NCBI GenBank assembly: GCA_963745945.1
Contig: CAVUZG010000005.1
Span: 1 to 64,000, forward strand
Source: DATFVA01 sp963745945
GTDB lineage: Bacteria; Bacteroidota; Ignavibacteria; Ignavibacteriales; Ignavibacteriaceae
DNA length: 64,000 nt
Reading direction: 5' to 3'
This document shows positions 52,974 through 62,207 of the stretch, in pieces; within the stretch, counting starts at the first letter, position 1; every line of letters starts with the position of its first letter. The translations under genes were made by a program, and so were the position numbers. The notes under the pieces were generated by a model that saw only the letters and a list, made by a program, of their open reading frames with translations, had not been told where the DNA came from and searched no databases.

Positions 52974-54149
52974 TTATGCTGATTTTTGTACGGTATGATG
53001 AGAATGGTATGGGAGGTGTCTCTTTTTGTATTCGGACGGAGTAAGACCGGTATATTTTTTAAAGGTGGTATTAAATACGGATTTTGAATTAAATCCAACT
53101 CCATAAAGTATTTCGAGAATTGTCATTTTCCTTTTAGCGGGATTAGCAAGTAAAAGTTTAGCATCTTCAATACGGTAACTATTTATAAAATCATAAAAAT
53201 TTTGTTTTTTTCTATCATTAATAATCTGTGAGAGGATGCGTGGATTCATATCCAACTTATCTGCGAGCTCTTTTAGAGTTAAAGAAGACATTAGGTAAGG
53301 TTTTTCTTTATTCATAAAATGCTGGAGTTTATCCAGATAAACCTCAATTTCTGCTTCTGAAATCGATGAACCTTCATATTTTGTTTTGGATAATTCTTTT
53401 TCTACTCTGAAAAAGTGTTCCGGCTGCTTTAGTCCCTTATAAATAACAAGATTAGCAAATACAAAATTGATAGTTATGGAAACAAAAGTCATGAATCCTG
53501 CAACTTGAGGGTCAATGCCAATTGTATTTCTGAATAGGAATTGTGCAAAATCCAGTATCCACATAAAAAGGAAAGCATAAACTACAAGTTCCAGCCAGCC
53601 CAGGTTTAGATGATGTATAGATGAATACAGTGATTTTATCCTGCCGCTGTACCTGATTAAATAAATTAATGTAATAATCATGTAAACCAGGATTTGCGTA
53701 TTCATTATAAGATTAATCCAGAAGCCGAAAGGGTGGGGAAGAATGCTGCCTCTGTGAATCATTTCAAGTTTCGATGCGGTAGGTTCAAAATGAAAATAAA
53801 TACTATAAATTACGTTATATGCTATGAATGGAACTGCGTGTAATATATCCTGCCACTTTAATTTGAAATTATTTTGAACGAGAGATTTGGAATAAAATAA
53901 GAGAAGTGGTCCAAAAAGAAATCCGAAAGATGTCCCTATAAAAAAGAGATGAATTCCAGCAGGTAAAACAAAATCTGAAAAAGCGAAAAGAAGATAACCA
54001 ATGATATACATAGCATTAGAGAAAAGAAATGCTGATAGAATCAATTGATTTATCCTGTTTCCCTTTTTTAGATTTAATAGGAATGCTGAAAATATTAAAA
54101 GCAATAATGCAGCAAGCATTGCTATAATGTCTGTAAGAGATAATTCCAT
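52974..54149 (-). CDS. AraC-family regulator with 7TM-like sensor domain
   Basis: 391 residues. About seven TM helices in the N-terminal 235 residues (DIIAMLAALLLLIFSAFLL onward) form a membrane sensor. A linker leads to an AraC-type DNA-binding domain (about 280-385): two helix-turn-helix units, the first TLKELADKLDMNPRILSQII, the second in VGFNSKSVFNTTFKKYTGLTPSEYK. Membrane-bound AraC proteins are widespread in Bacteroidetes; the ligand is unknown. It is divergent from leuS. Confidence 0.9.
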   Translation of the reverse strand: MELSLTDIIAMLAALLLLIFSAFLLNLKKGNRINQLILSAFLFSNAMYIIGYLLFAFSDFVLPAGIHLFFIGTSFGFLFGPLLLFYSKSLVQNNFKLKWQDILHAVPFIAYNVIYSIYFHFEPTASKLEMIHRGSILPHPFGFWINLIMNTQILVYMIITLIYLIRYSGRIKSLYSSIHHLNLGWLELVVYAFLFMWILDFAQFLFRNTIGIDPQVAGFMTFVSITINFVFANLVIYKGLKQPEHFFRVEKELSKTKYEGSSISEAEIEVYLDKLQHFMNKEKPYLMSSLTLKELADKLDMNPRILSQIINDRKKQNFYDFINSYRIEDAKLLLANPAKRKMTILEILYGVGFNSKSVFNTTFKKYTGLTPSEYKKRHLPYHSHHTVQKSA

Positions 54150-54249
54150 TATATGGTTTTATTTAAATTTTTAGCAAATGATGTAATACAATTTATTCAA
54201 AAAAAAATATTATGCTAATTATTTCTTTTGTGATGAATCTCTGTGCTAA

Positions 54250-54280
54250 TTTGAAATCCCTCCCATTTTCGGTAAATTTG
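54250..54280 (+). promoter_or_regulatory. Bacteroidetes-type promoter of leuS
   Basis: TTTG at 54250-54253, 19 bp, TAAATTTG at 54273-54280. This matches the Bacteroidetes primary sigma pattern TTTG-N(17-23)-TAnnTTTG exactly, 32 bp upstream of the leuS start. The transcription start would be near 54287. Confidence 0.65.
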
Positions 54281-54311
54281 CAGTTAATTTTTAAATCAGA
54301 ACAACAGTAAT

Positions 54312-56777
54312 ATGAGATATCCCTTTACGGAAATAGAACCCAAATGGCAAAAATTCTGGGAAGAAAATAAAGTTTATAAAACCGAATTTAATAAAACTGA
54401 GAATAAAATATATTCTCTTGTAATGTTTATTTATCCATCAGGATCTAAGCTGCACATCGGGCATTGGTATAATTACGGACCAAATGATTCATGGGCACGT
54501 TATAAAAAATTAACCGGTTCCAATGTTTTTGAGCCTATTGGCTATGATGCATTTGGACTTCCTGCAGAGAATTTCGCCATAAAAACAGGTGTTCATCCCT
54601 ACGACAGCACTATTAAAAATATAAAAGATATTCGCGAACAACTTAAAAAAATGGGATGCATGTACGATTGGGATGCTGAACTAATGACTTGCGACCCTGA
54701 ATATTATAAATGGAACCAATGGTTATTCTTAAAGCTTTATGATAAGGGATTAGCGTACAGGAAAAATGCTCCGGTTAACTGGTGTCCGAACGACCGTACT
54801 GTACTCGCTAATGAGCAGGTTCAGGCTGATGGTACCTGTGAGCGATGCGGAACACTGGTAATTCAGAAAAATCTTACCCAATGGTTTTTTAAAATAACCG
54901 ATTATGCTGAAGAATTATTAAATGGACTTGATACTATTAATTGGCCTGATAAAACAAAATTAATGCAGCGTAACTGGATAGGAAAAAGCGAAGGTGCAGA
55001 AGTAAAGTTTAAAGTAGATGGAAGTGATGAAGTGGTTACGGTTTTTACAACCAGACCGGATACGCTTTTTGGAGTTACTTATGTTGTACTTGCTCCTGAA
55101 CATCCGCTTGTGGATAAACTTACCACCTCTAAATATAAAAATGAAGTTGAATCATATAGAGAATCAGCTAAACTATTATCCGAAATTGAAAGAACTTCAA
55201 CTGTTAAAGAAAAGACCGGAACGCCAATAGGATCTTATGCAATCAATCCGGTTAACAGTGAAAAAATTCCAATCTGGATTGCTGATTATGCTCTCCTAAC
55301 TTATGGAACCGGTTGTGTTATGGCTGTCCCGGGACACGATGAACGCGATTTCGAGTTCGCGAAAAAATTTGCCTTACCCGTAAAAAAGGTAATTCTAAAA
55401 CCAGGGGCGGATGAAAGTGAAGAATTGACTGAAGCATATACCGGATCAGGAATAATGGTTTCTTCTGATGAATTTAACGGACTGGACTCTGAAACAGGTA
55501 AGCAAAGAATCATGGATTATCTTGAGCTTAAAAATATTGGGAAGAGGAAAATTAATTATAGACTAAGAGACTGGCTTATTTCACGGCAGCGTTATTGGGG
55601 AACTCCTATTCCTGTAATTCATTGTCCCGAATGCGGAATTGTTCCGGTAGATGAAAAAGATTTGCCAGTTACTCTCCCATATGAAGTTGAGTTTAAACCA
55701 GCAGGTGAATCTCCGCTTACGACCAATCCCGATTTTATAAACGTTAAATGTCCCAGGTGTGGTTCTGATGCAAAACGCGATGCTGATACAATGGATACGT
55801 TCGTTGATTCTTCGTGGTATTATTTCCGTTATTTAAATCCACATTTTAATTCGGCAATTTTCGATAAGGAAAAAGCGAAGGACTGGATCCCTGTTGATAT
55901 GTATGTGGGCGGGGCAGAGCATGCTACTATGCATCTGCTTTATGCAAGATTTATACATAAATTTTTAAGGGATATAGGATGGACTAACAACGATGAACCA
56001 TTTAAAACACTTTTGCATCAGGGTACAATAACAAATGATGGTGCAAAAATGTCCAAGTCCCGGGGTAATGTTGTGAATCCGGATCAATTTACTTCGAATT
56101 ATGGTTCAGATGTATTCAGAATGTACCTGATGTTTATGGGTCCTTATGAACTTGGAGGTGACTGGAGTGATAAAGGTATTTCCGGTGCCGATAGATTCGT
56201 GCAGAGAACTTATGATTTATTTAACAGGTATTCAGGACTTGCGAAAAGACTTTCTTCCAAAGAAAAGTATGATATTGATTTGTTAAATGAAGATGAAAAA
56301 ATAATTTATCGTAAGCTAAACCAAACTATAAAAAAGTTCGAAGAAGAGATAAGCAATTTCAGGTTTAACACAGCGATTGCCGCTTTAATGGAATTGATAA
56401 ATGAACTAAAAAATATTGATAAATGTTCAGAAGATGTTCAGTTATTTTCCTTAACACGATTTGCTGTTTTACTAGCCCCGGTAGCTCCGCACCTTGCTGA
56501 AGAATGCTGGCAAATATTAGGAAACGAAGAATCTGTTTTTGTAAAACCTGTTTGGTATAAATTTGATGAAGCAGCATTAGTTGCTGATGTAGTGAAAATT
56601 GCCGTGCAGGTAAACGGCAAACTAAGAGATACGATAGAGGTTCCCGTTGATAGTGACCAGGGTGATGTTAAGAAAACTGTTTTTGCAGATGAAAAAGTAT
56701 TAAAACATACTGATGGGAAGACCGTAATCAAAGAAATTTACGTGAAAAATAAAATTTATAATATTGTTGTGAAGTAG
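54312..56777 (+). CDS. leuS: Leucyl-tRNA synthetase
   Basis: 821 residues. HIGH motif as KLHIGHWYNYG near 43, KMSKS as GAKMSKSRGNVVNPD near 580, the CP1 editing domain (about 225-415, TTRPDTLFGVTYVVLAPEHP, and GTGCVMAVPGHDERDFEFA), and the zinc-type CPRCG near 475. The anticodon-binding and C-terminal domains complete it. It charges leucine onto its tRNA and clears misacylated products. Length and motif order are normal. Confidence 0.97.
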   Translation: MRYPFTEIEPKWQKFWEENKVYKTEFNKTENKIYSLVMFIYPSGSKLHIGHWYNYGPNDSWARYKKLTGSNVFEPIGYDAFGLPAENFAIKTGVHPYDSTIKNIKDIREQLKKMGCMYDWDAELMTCDPEYYKWNQWLFLKLYDKGLAYRKNAPVNWCPNDRTVLANEQVQADGTCERCGTLVIQKNLTQWFFKITDYAEELLNGLDTINWPDKTKLMQRNWIGKSEGAEVKFKVDGSDEVVTVFTTRPDTLFGVTYVVLAPEHPLVDKLTTSKYKNEVESYRESAKLLSEIERTSTVKEKTGTPIGSYAINPVNSEKIPIWIADYALLTYGTGCVMAVPGHDERDFEFAKKFALPVKKVILKPGADESEELTEAYTGSGIMVSSDEFNGLDSETGKQRIMDYLELKNIGKRKINYRLRDWLISRQRYWGTPIPVIHCPECGIVPVDEKDLPVTLPYEVEFKPAGESPLTTNPDFINVKCPRCGSDAKRDADTMDTFVDSSWYYFRYLNPHFNSAIFDKEKAKDWIPVDMYVGGAEHATMHLLYARFIHKFLRDIGWTNNDEPFKTLLHQGTITNDGAKMSKSRGNVVNPDQFTSNYGSDVFRMYLMFMGPYELGGDWSDKGISGADRFVQRTYDLFNRYSGLAKRLSSKEKYDIDLLNEDEKIIYRKLNQTIKKFEEEISNFRFNTAIAALMELINELKNIDKCSEDVQLFSLTRFAVLLAPVAPHLAEECWQILGNEESVFVKPVWYKFDEAALVADVVKIAVQVNGKLRDTIEVPVDSDQGDVKKTVFADEKVLKHTDGKTVIKEIYVKNKIYNIVVK

Positions 56778-56816
56778 GAATAGTACGCAGATATCTTATG
56801 ATTTTTAGGATTTAAT

Positions 56817-57224
56817 ATGATAGAAAACAAGAATTATCTTCATTCTGAGATTACAAACTTAATAATTAAAGCATACTATAATGTTTACAATAAATTGGGA
56901 TTTGGATTTTTGGAAAAAGTTTATGAAAATGCTATGATGATTGAATTAGAAAGACTGAATTTAAAATGTGAAAAACAAAAACCAATTACTGTTGAATACG
57001 ATGGATTTAACATAGGCGAATATTTTGCAGATATAATTGTAAATGATAGTGTTATAATCGAATTAAAAGCTGCGGAAAGTTTGTGTGAAGCGCATGAAGC
57101 TCAATTAGTAAATTATTTAAAAGCCACGGAGATCGAAGTTGGTCTTTTATTAAACTTCGGAAAAGAACCTCAATTTAAACGCAGAGTTTTAACGAGTCAG
57201 TACAAAAATCTTAATAAATCATAA
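56817..57224 (+). CDS. GxxExxY protein
   Basis: 135 residues. The family motif GFLEKVYENAM (GxxExxY) is near residue 26. The core continues with ITVEYDGFNIGEYFADIIVN and VIIELKAAESLCEAHEAQLV, and ends with GLLLNFGKEPQFKRRVL. The Asp-Ile-x-Val...Glu-Leu-Lys pattern resembles a PD-(D/E)xK nuclease fold. Function is unknown; members are often found singly between unrelated genes, as here between leuS and serS, 39 bp and 27 bp from them. AGGA precedes its ATG. Confidence 0.85.
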   Translation: MIENKNYLHSEITNLIIKAYYNVYNKLGFGFLEKVYENAMMIELERLNLKCEKQKPITVEYDGFNIGEYFADIIVNDSVIIELKAAESLCEAHEAQLVNYLKATEIEVGLLLNFGKEPQFKRRVLTSQYKNLNKS

Positions 57225-57251
57225 TAATCATAAAAATCAGTGTACAATTAA

Positions 57252-58544
57252 ATGCTAGATTTAAAATTTATTCGTGAAAACCCCGACGCTGTAAAACAGG
57301 CTATTCAAAACAAAAATGAAAAAGATAGAGTTGATGAAATTATTGCTCTTGATGAGAAAAGAAGAGAATTAATTCTTCATGGGGACGAATTAAAGTCGGA
57401 AAGAAACCAGGTCTCATCTCAAATTCCTGTTCTGAAAAAAGAAGGAAAAGATATATCCGGAGTGATGGCATCTATGAAAGTTGTGTCGGACCAGATAACA
57501 GACATTGATGGACAACTTCGTAATATTGAAAATGAGTTAAATGATATCCTGATGTTCGTTCCCAATATGCCACATGTTTCCGTACCAGTTGGAAAAACAG
57601 CAGCAGATAATATAGAAGTAAGACAATGGGCACCTGAAGGATTTTCATTTGATAAAAAAGAAAACACGTTAGATCATATTGAACTCGGTAAAAAATTAAA
57701 GATACTCGATTTTGAACGCGGAGCGAAAATTTCCGGTTCAGGTTTTCCGCTTTATCTGGGGAAAGGTGCAACTCTTGAAAGAGCATTAATAAATTTTATG
57801 CTTGATTATCACTTGCAAAATCATAATTACAGCGAAGTGTTTCCACCCTTCCTGGTTAATGCTGATTCAATGAGAGGCACGGGACAGCTTCCCAAAATGG
57901 AAGATGATATGTACACGATTCAGCAGGATGGTTTATATCCAATCCCAACTGCGGAAGTACCGATTACAAACATCTACAGAAACGAGATTATTAACGAAAG
58001 CGAATTACCTATCAGGCATGTTGGTTATTCTGCGTGCTTCAGAAGGGAAGCGGGTTCATATGGAAAAGAGTCAAAAGGTTTTTTACGGGTTCACCAGTTT
58101 AATAAAGTTGAAATGGTTAAACTTGTAAAACCTGAAACATCCTACGATGAACTGGAAAATCTTGTTAACGATGCGGAAGATATTCTGAAAGCATTAAAAA
58201 TTCCTTACAGAATTTTATTATTATGTACCGGAGACTTAAGCTTTTCAGCAGCTAAGTGTTATGATATTGAAACATGGTCGCCTGCAGAAAACCGGTGGCT
58301 TGAAGCTTCTTCCTGCAGCAATTTTGAAAACTTTCAGGCCAGAAGAGCTAATATTCGTTTCAGACCTGTTTCTTCGGGCAATGAAAAAGCAAAAAAACCG
58401 GAGTTTGTTCATACTCTTAATGGTTCAGGATTGGCAACCAGCAGACTAATGGTTTCAATTCTTGAAAATTACCAGACTGTTGACGGGAATATTTCTGTTC
58501 CCGAGGTATTGCAGAAATACACCGGATTTGATAAGATTGATTAG
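57252..58544 (+). CDS. serS: Seryl-tRNA synthetase
   Basis: 430 residues. The N-terminal coiled-coil arm (about 25-105, LILHGDELKSERNQV...) binds tRNA. Class II catalytic motifs: motif 2 as YSACFRREAGSYGKESKGFL near 260 with the substrate loop, motif 3 as NGSGLATSRLMVSILENYQ near 390. The TAEVPITNIYRNEI box is typical for the serine enzyme. Length is normal. Confidence 0.97.
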   Translation: MLDLKFIRENPDAVKQAIQNKNEKDRVDEIIALDEKRRELILHGDELKSERNQVSSQIPVLKKEGKDISGVMASMKVVSDQITDIDGQLRNIENELNDILMFVPNMPHVSVPVGKTAADNIEVRQWAPEGFSFDKKENTLDHIELGKKLKILDFERGAKISGSGFPLYLGKGATLERALINFMLDYHLQNHNYSEVFPPFLVNADSMRGTGQLPKMEDDMYTIQQDGLYPIPTAEVPITNIYRNEIINESELPIRHVGYSACFRREAGSYGKESKGFLRVHQFNKVEMVKLVKPETSYDELENLVNDAEDILKALKIPYRILLLCTGDLSFSAAKCYDIETWSPAENRWLEASSCSNFENFQARRANIRFRPVSSGNEKAKKPEFVHTLNGSGLATSRLMVSILENYQTVDGNISVPEVLQKYTGFDKID

Positions 58545-58627
58545 TATATAATCGGGCAATAAATAAATAAACAAATTAAAATTAACCTTATCTTCTATAA
58601 GACTAAGGAACGATATTATATTATCTT

Positions 58628-60373
58628 ATGAAGAATTTATTCACTTTAAAAAAATATTTTATACGATATAAAAAGAAATTATTGTGGGGAATTTTGTTTA
58701 TTATTTTATCAAATCTTGGTGCGGTTTATATCCCGCTCCTGCTTAAGGATGCAATTAATTCTTTTAGTGAAAACGTTACAGTTCAGCAATTATTCCGTTA
58801 CGGAACTCTGATTGTAATTACAGCTCTTTTCTCCGGAATCTTCAGATTTTTTATCAGGCAGACAATCATTGTTGTTTCCAGAGAAATTGAGTACGATCTG
58901 CGTGAAGATTTCTGGTCGCATATTCAAAGACTGCCCCTCAGGTATTTTCAGAATAATTCTACCGGCAACGTAATGGCTCACGCAACAAATGATATCAATG
59001 CCGTCAGAATGTTCCTTGGTCCCGCAGTAATGTACTCTATGGATACAACCATCCGACTTACCTTGGTTATTGCATTAATGCTCTCTTTAAATTTTTCACT
59101 TACTATTTATACTCTGCTTCCGTTGCCTCTGCTTTCATATTTAGTTTATAAAATCGGGAAGAAAATTCACGCACGGTTTACAAAAATACAGGAGACATTT
59201 GCCGAACTAACTACGAAAGCCCAGGAAAATTTCTCAGGTATCAGGGTTATTAAGTCTTATGTAAGAGAAGAGTGGGAGATTGATTCATTTAAAAAATTAA
59301 GCCGCGATTACCTCGATAAAAATATGCGTATGGTAAAAGTTCAGGCAATGCTTATGCCAATCCTGTTTTTAGTCACCGGGCTTTCACTAATTATCGTGAT
59401 TCTTATTGGCGGCGGAAAAATAATATCCGGAACAATGGATCTTGGTGAACTAACTGCGTTCACCTTTTACCTCGGAATTCTCATCTGGCCGATGATTGCA
59501 TTCGGCTGGGTTGTGAATATCGTGCAGCAGGCGGAAGCCAGTATGAAAAGGCTGAATAAAATATTTCACGAACCATACGAAATTGAGGAAACGGTTGAAA
59601 CCGATAGAAATATAAATGACTTAAGAGGTGAAATCGAATTCAGAAATGTAACTTTCAAATATGGCGAACAGCTTCCGATTGTACTCAAAAATATTAATCT
59701 GAAAATATCTAAAGGCTCAACAATTGCCATAATGGGATTTACCGGAAGCGGAAAAACGACACTGGTAAATCTTATCCCAAGACTTTATGATATAACAGAT
59801 GGTGAAATATTAATTGACGGAAAAAATCTAAAAAATATACCGCTGGATGTTTTAAGAAAAAATATAGGCTATGTGCAGCAGGAACCTTTCTTGTTTTCCG
59901 ATACACTTGTTAATAATATATCTTACGGATTGAGGGACATAAATCTGGATAAAGTAAAGAGCGCTGCAGAAATTGCCAACTTTAATAAAGATGTGGAGGC
60001 ATTTCCACATGGTTATGAAACTATCAGTGGTGAAAGAGGGATAACACTTTCAGGTGGTCAGAAACAAAGAGCTACGCTTGCACGTGCCCTTGCGATTGAT
60101 CCTAAAATTTTGATTCTCGATGATTCATTTTCTTCGGTGGATACTAATACAGAAGAAGCAATCTTAAATAATCTTAAAATTTTTATGAAAGGACGAACAA
60201 GCATTATTATTAGTCACCGTATTTCAACTGTGAAAGATGCTGATAAAATTGTCGTTCTCTCAGAAGGAAAAATTGCCGAAGAAGGAACCCACAAAGAACT
60301 TGTTTCGCTTGGCGGCATTTATTCGGATTTACATTTTAAACAACTTCTTGAAAAAGAACTTGAAGAGCTTTAA
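58628..60373 (+). CDS. Heterodimeric ABC exporter, subunit with degenerate ATP site
   Basis: 581 residues: a six-helix exporter domain (about 15-310) and a nucleotide-binding domain (about 335-575). Walker A GFTGSGKTTL, signature LSGGQKQRATLARAL and H-loop ISHR are normal. The Walker B region reads ILILDDSFSSVDT: the catalytic Glu of DEATS is Asp. This is the mark of the partner with a degenerate ATP site in asymmetric exporters such as BmrC/BmrD and TM287/TM288. The next gene encodes the other half, 5 bp downstream. Confidence 0.93.
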   Translation: MKNLFTLKKYFIRYKKKLLWGILFIILSNLGAVYIPLLLKDAINSFSENVTVQQLFRYGTLIVITALFSGIFRFFIRQTIIVVSREIEYDLREDFWSHIQRLPLRYFQNNSTGNVMAHATNDINAVRMFLGPAVMYSMDTTIRLTLVIALMLSLNFSLTIYTLLPLPLLSYLVYKIGKKIHARFTKIQETFAELTTKAQENFSGIRVIKSYVREEWEIDSFKKLSRDYLDKNMRMVKVQAMLMPILFLVTGLSLIIVILIGGGKIISGTMDLGELTAFTFYLGILIWPMIAFGWVVNIVQQAEASMKRLNKIFHEPYEIEETVETDRNINDLRGEIEFRNVTFKYGEQLPIVLKNINLKISKGSTIAIMGFTGSGKTTLVNLIPRLYDITDGEILIDGKNLKNIPLDVLRKNIGYVQQEPFLFSDTLVNNISYGLRDINLDKVKSAAEIANFNKDVEAFPHGYETISGERGITLSGGQKQRATLARALAIDPKILILDDSFSSVDTNTEEAILNNLKIFMKGRTSIIISHRISTVKDADKIVVLSEGKIAEEGTHKELVSLGGIYSDLHFKQLLEKELEEL

Positions 60374-60378
60374 TAGAT

Positions 60379-62172
60379 ATGTCAAACGATTATAAAAGTG
60401 AAGAGGAAGTTCTAGGTAAGGCGTACGATTCAAAACTAATGAAACGTCTGCTAAGCTATATTAAACCCTACAGGAAATATGTAATCTTTGCAATTTTGTT
60501 GAATATTGTCGTTGCTGCATTAGGTCCGCTGCGCCCCTATCTTACCAAAGTTGCTGTGGATAAGTACATTGCGAATTCAGATTACCATGGACTTTTTATC
60601 ATCAGTCTTATTCTATTTGGGTCACTTATTCTTCAATCGGTAATTCAATATTTCCTTACGTATTATACACAGTATCTCGGACAAAAAACCTTATACGATT
60701 TACGTACTCAGCTATTTCAGCATATACAGAAATTAGCCTTGAGATTTTTTGATCGGACACCAATTGGCAGAATTGTTACAAGAGCAACTAATGATGTTGA
60801 AGCCCTGAGTGAACTTTTTTCTTCAGGAATTGTAATGGTTTTCAGTGATATTTTTATAATCCTCTGGATTCTTGGCTTTATGTTTTTCATGGATGTGAAA
60901 CTTTCACTAGTGACTCTATCAGTTTTTCCTGTTTTAATATACGGCACATTTCTTTTCAGAAAAAAAGCCCGTGAAAGTTATCGTGACGTCCGGCTTCATC
61001 TTGCAAGACTTAACTCTTATATGCAGGAACATATTACAGGTATAAATGTTGTTCAGATCTTCAGAAAAGAAAAAGATGAGTTGAAAAGATTTTCCGTAAT
61101 CAACTCTGATTACCGCGGAGCAAATATTAAGTCAGTTTTTTATTATGCAATATTTTATCCCGGGGTAGAATTATTGAGTTCAATTGCAATTGGACTTATA
61201 ATATGGTATGGAGGAGGGGAAATAATTCAGGGCTCTCTTACAATAGGTGTAATTTTTGCTTTTCTTCAGTTTACAGAAATGTTCTTCAGACCAATCAGGG
61301 ATCTATCTGAAAAATATAATATAATGCAGACAGCAATGGCTTCTTCGGAAAGAATATTCAAATTACTTGATAATCAGACTTTTGTTAAAAATCCTGAAAA
61401 TCCGGTTAAACTGGATAAAGTAAAAGGTGAGATCGAATTTAAAGATGTTTGCTTTGCTTACAATGATGAGGATTATGTATTAAAGAATATCTCATTTAAA
61501 ATACGTCCGGGTGAAACAATTGCTATAGTAGGTCATACCGGAGCAGGGAAAACAAGCATAATAAATATTTTAAGCAGGTTTTATGATATACAGAAAGGCA
61601 ATATACTACTGGATGGAATCGATATTAAAACTATTGATAAACGTGAATTGAGAAAGTATATCTCCATAGTATTACAGGATGTTTTTCTTTTTTCAGGAAC
61701 AATCAAATCGAATATTAATATGAACAGTGATGATATACCGTTTGAAAAGGTTATTGAAGCTGCCCGGATGGTTGGTGCCGATAAATTTATAGATCTTCTT
61801 CCTGCAAAATATGATGAGGAAGTAAAGGAAAGAGGTTCAACTTTAAGTGTCGGTCAGAAGCAGTTAATCTCTTTTGCGCGGGCGCTTGCATACGATCCTA
61901 AAATTCTTGTTCTGGATGAAGCAACTTCAAGTGTAGACACAGAAACAGAGATTCTGATTCAGCGGGCGATTGAAAAATTACTTGTTGGACGGACTGCAAT
62001 CGTCATAGCTCACAGGCTTTCAACAATTCAAAGTGCCGATAAAATAATAGTAATGCACAAAGGAGAAATAAGAGAAACAGGAAATCATCAGGAACTACTT
62101 GCAAAAAGGGGAATTTATTATAAATTATACCAGCTTCAATATAAAGATCAGGAAATTACGAGAGCAGTTTAA
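60379..62172 (+). CDS. Heterodimeric ABC exporter, subunit with catalytic ATP site
   Basis: 597 residues: six-helix exporter domain (about 35-325) and nucleotide-binding domain (about 350-590). Walker A GHTGAGKTSI, Walker B ILVLDEATSSVDT with the catalytic Glu, H-loop IAHR. Its signature is STLSVGQKQLISFARAL, LSVGQ instead of LSGGQ. Thus Walker B is normal and the signature is altered, the mirror of the upstream partner, whose signature LSGGQ is normal. The pair gives one good and one weak ATP site. Substrates (drugs, lipids or peptides) cannot be read. Confidence 0.93.
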   Translation: MSNDYKSEEEVLGKAYDSKLMKRLLSYIKPYRKYVIFAILLNIVVAALGPLRPYLTKVAVDKYIANSDYHGLFIISLILFGSLILQSVIQYFLTYYTQYLGQKTLYDLRTQLFQHIQKLALRFFDRTPIGRIVTRATNDVEALSELFSSGIVMVFSDIFIILWILGFMFFMDVKLSLVTLSVFPVLIYGTFLFRKKARESYRDVRLHLARLNSYMQEHITGINVVQIFRKEKDELKRFSVINSDYRGANIKSVFYYAIFYPGVELLSSIAIGLIIWYGGGEIIQGSLTIGVIFAFLQFTEMFFRPIRDLSEKYNIMQTAMASSERIFKLLDNQTFVKNPENPVKLDKVKGEIEFKDVCFAYNDEDYVLKNISFKIRPGETIAIVGHTGAGKTSIINILSRFYDIQKGNILLDGIDIKTIDKRELRKYISIVLQDVFLFSGTIKSNINMNSDDIPFEKVIEAARMVGADKFIDLLPAKYDEEVKERGSTLSVGQKQLISFARALAYDPKILVLDEATSSVDTETEILIQRAIEKLLVGRTAIVIAHRLSTIQSADKIIVMHKGEIRETGNHQELLAKRGIYYKLYQLQYKDQEITRAV

Positions 62173-62207
62173 TACCACCATTAAAAATAAATCGGGAGAG
62201 TCACATC

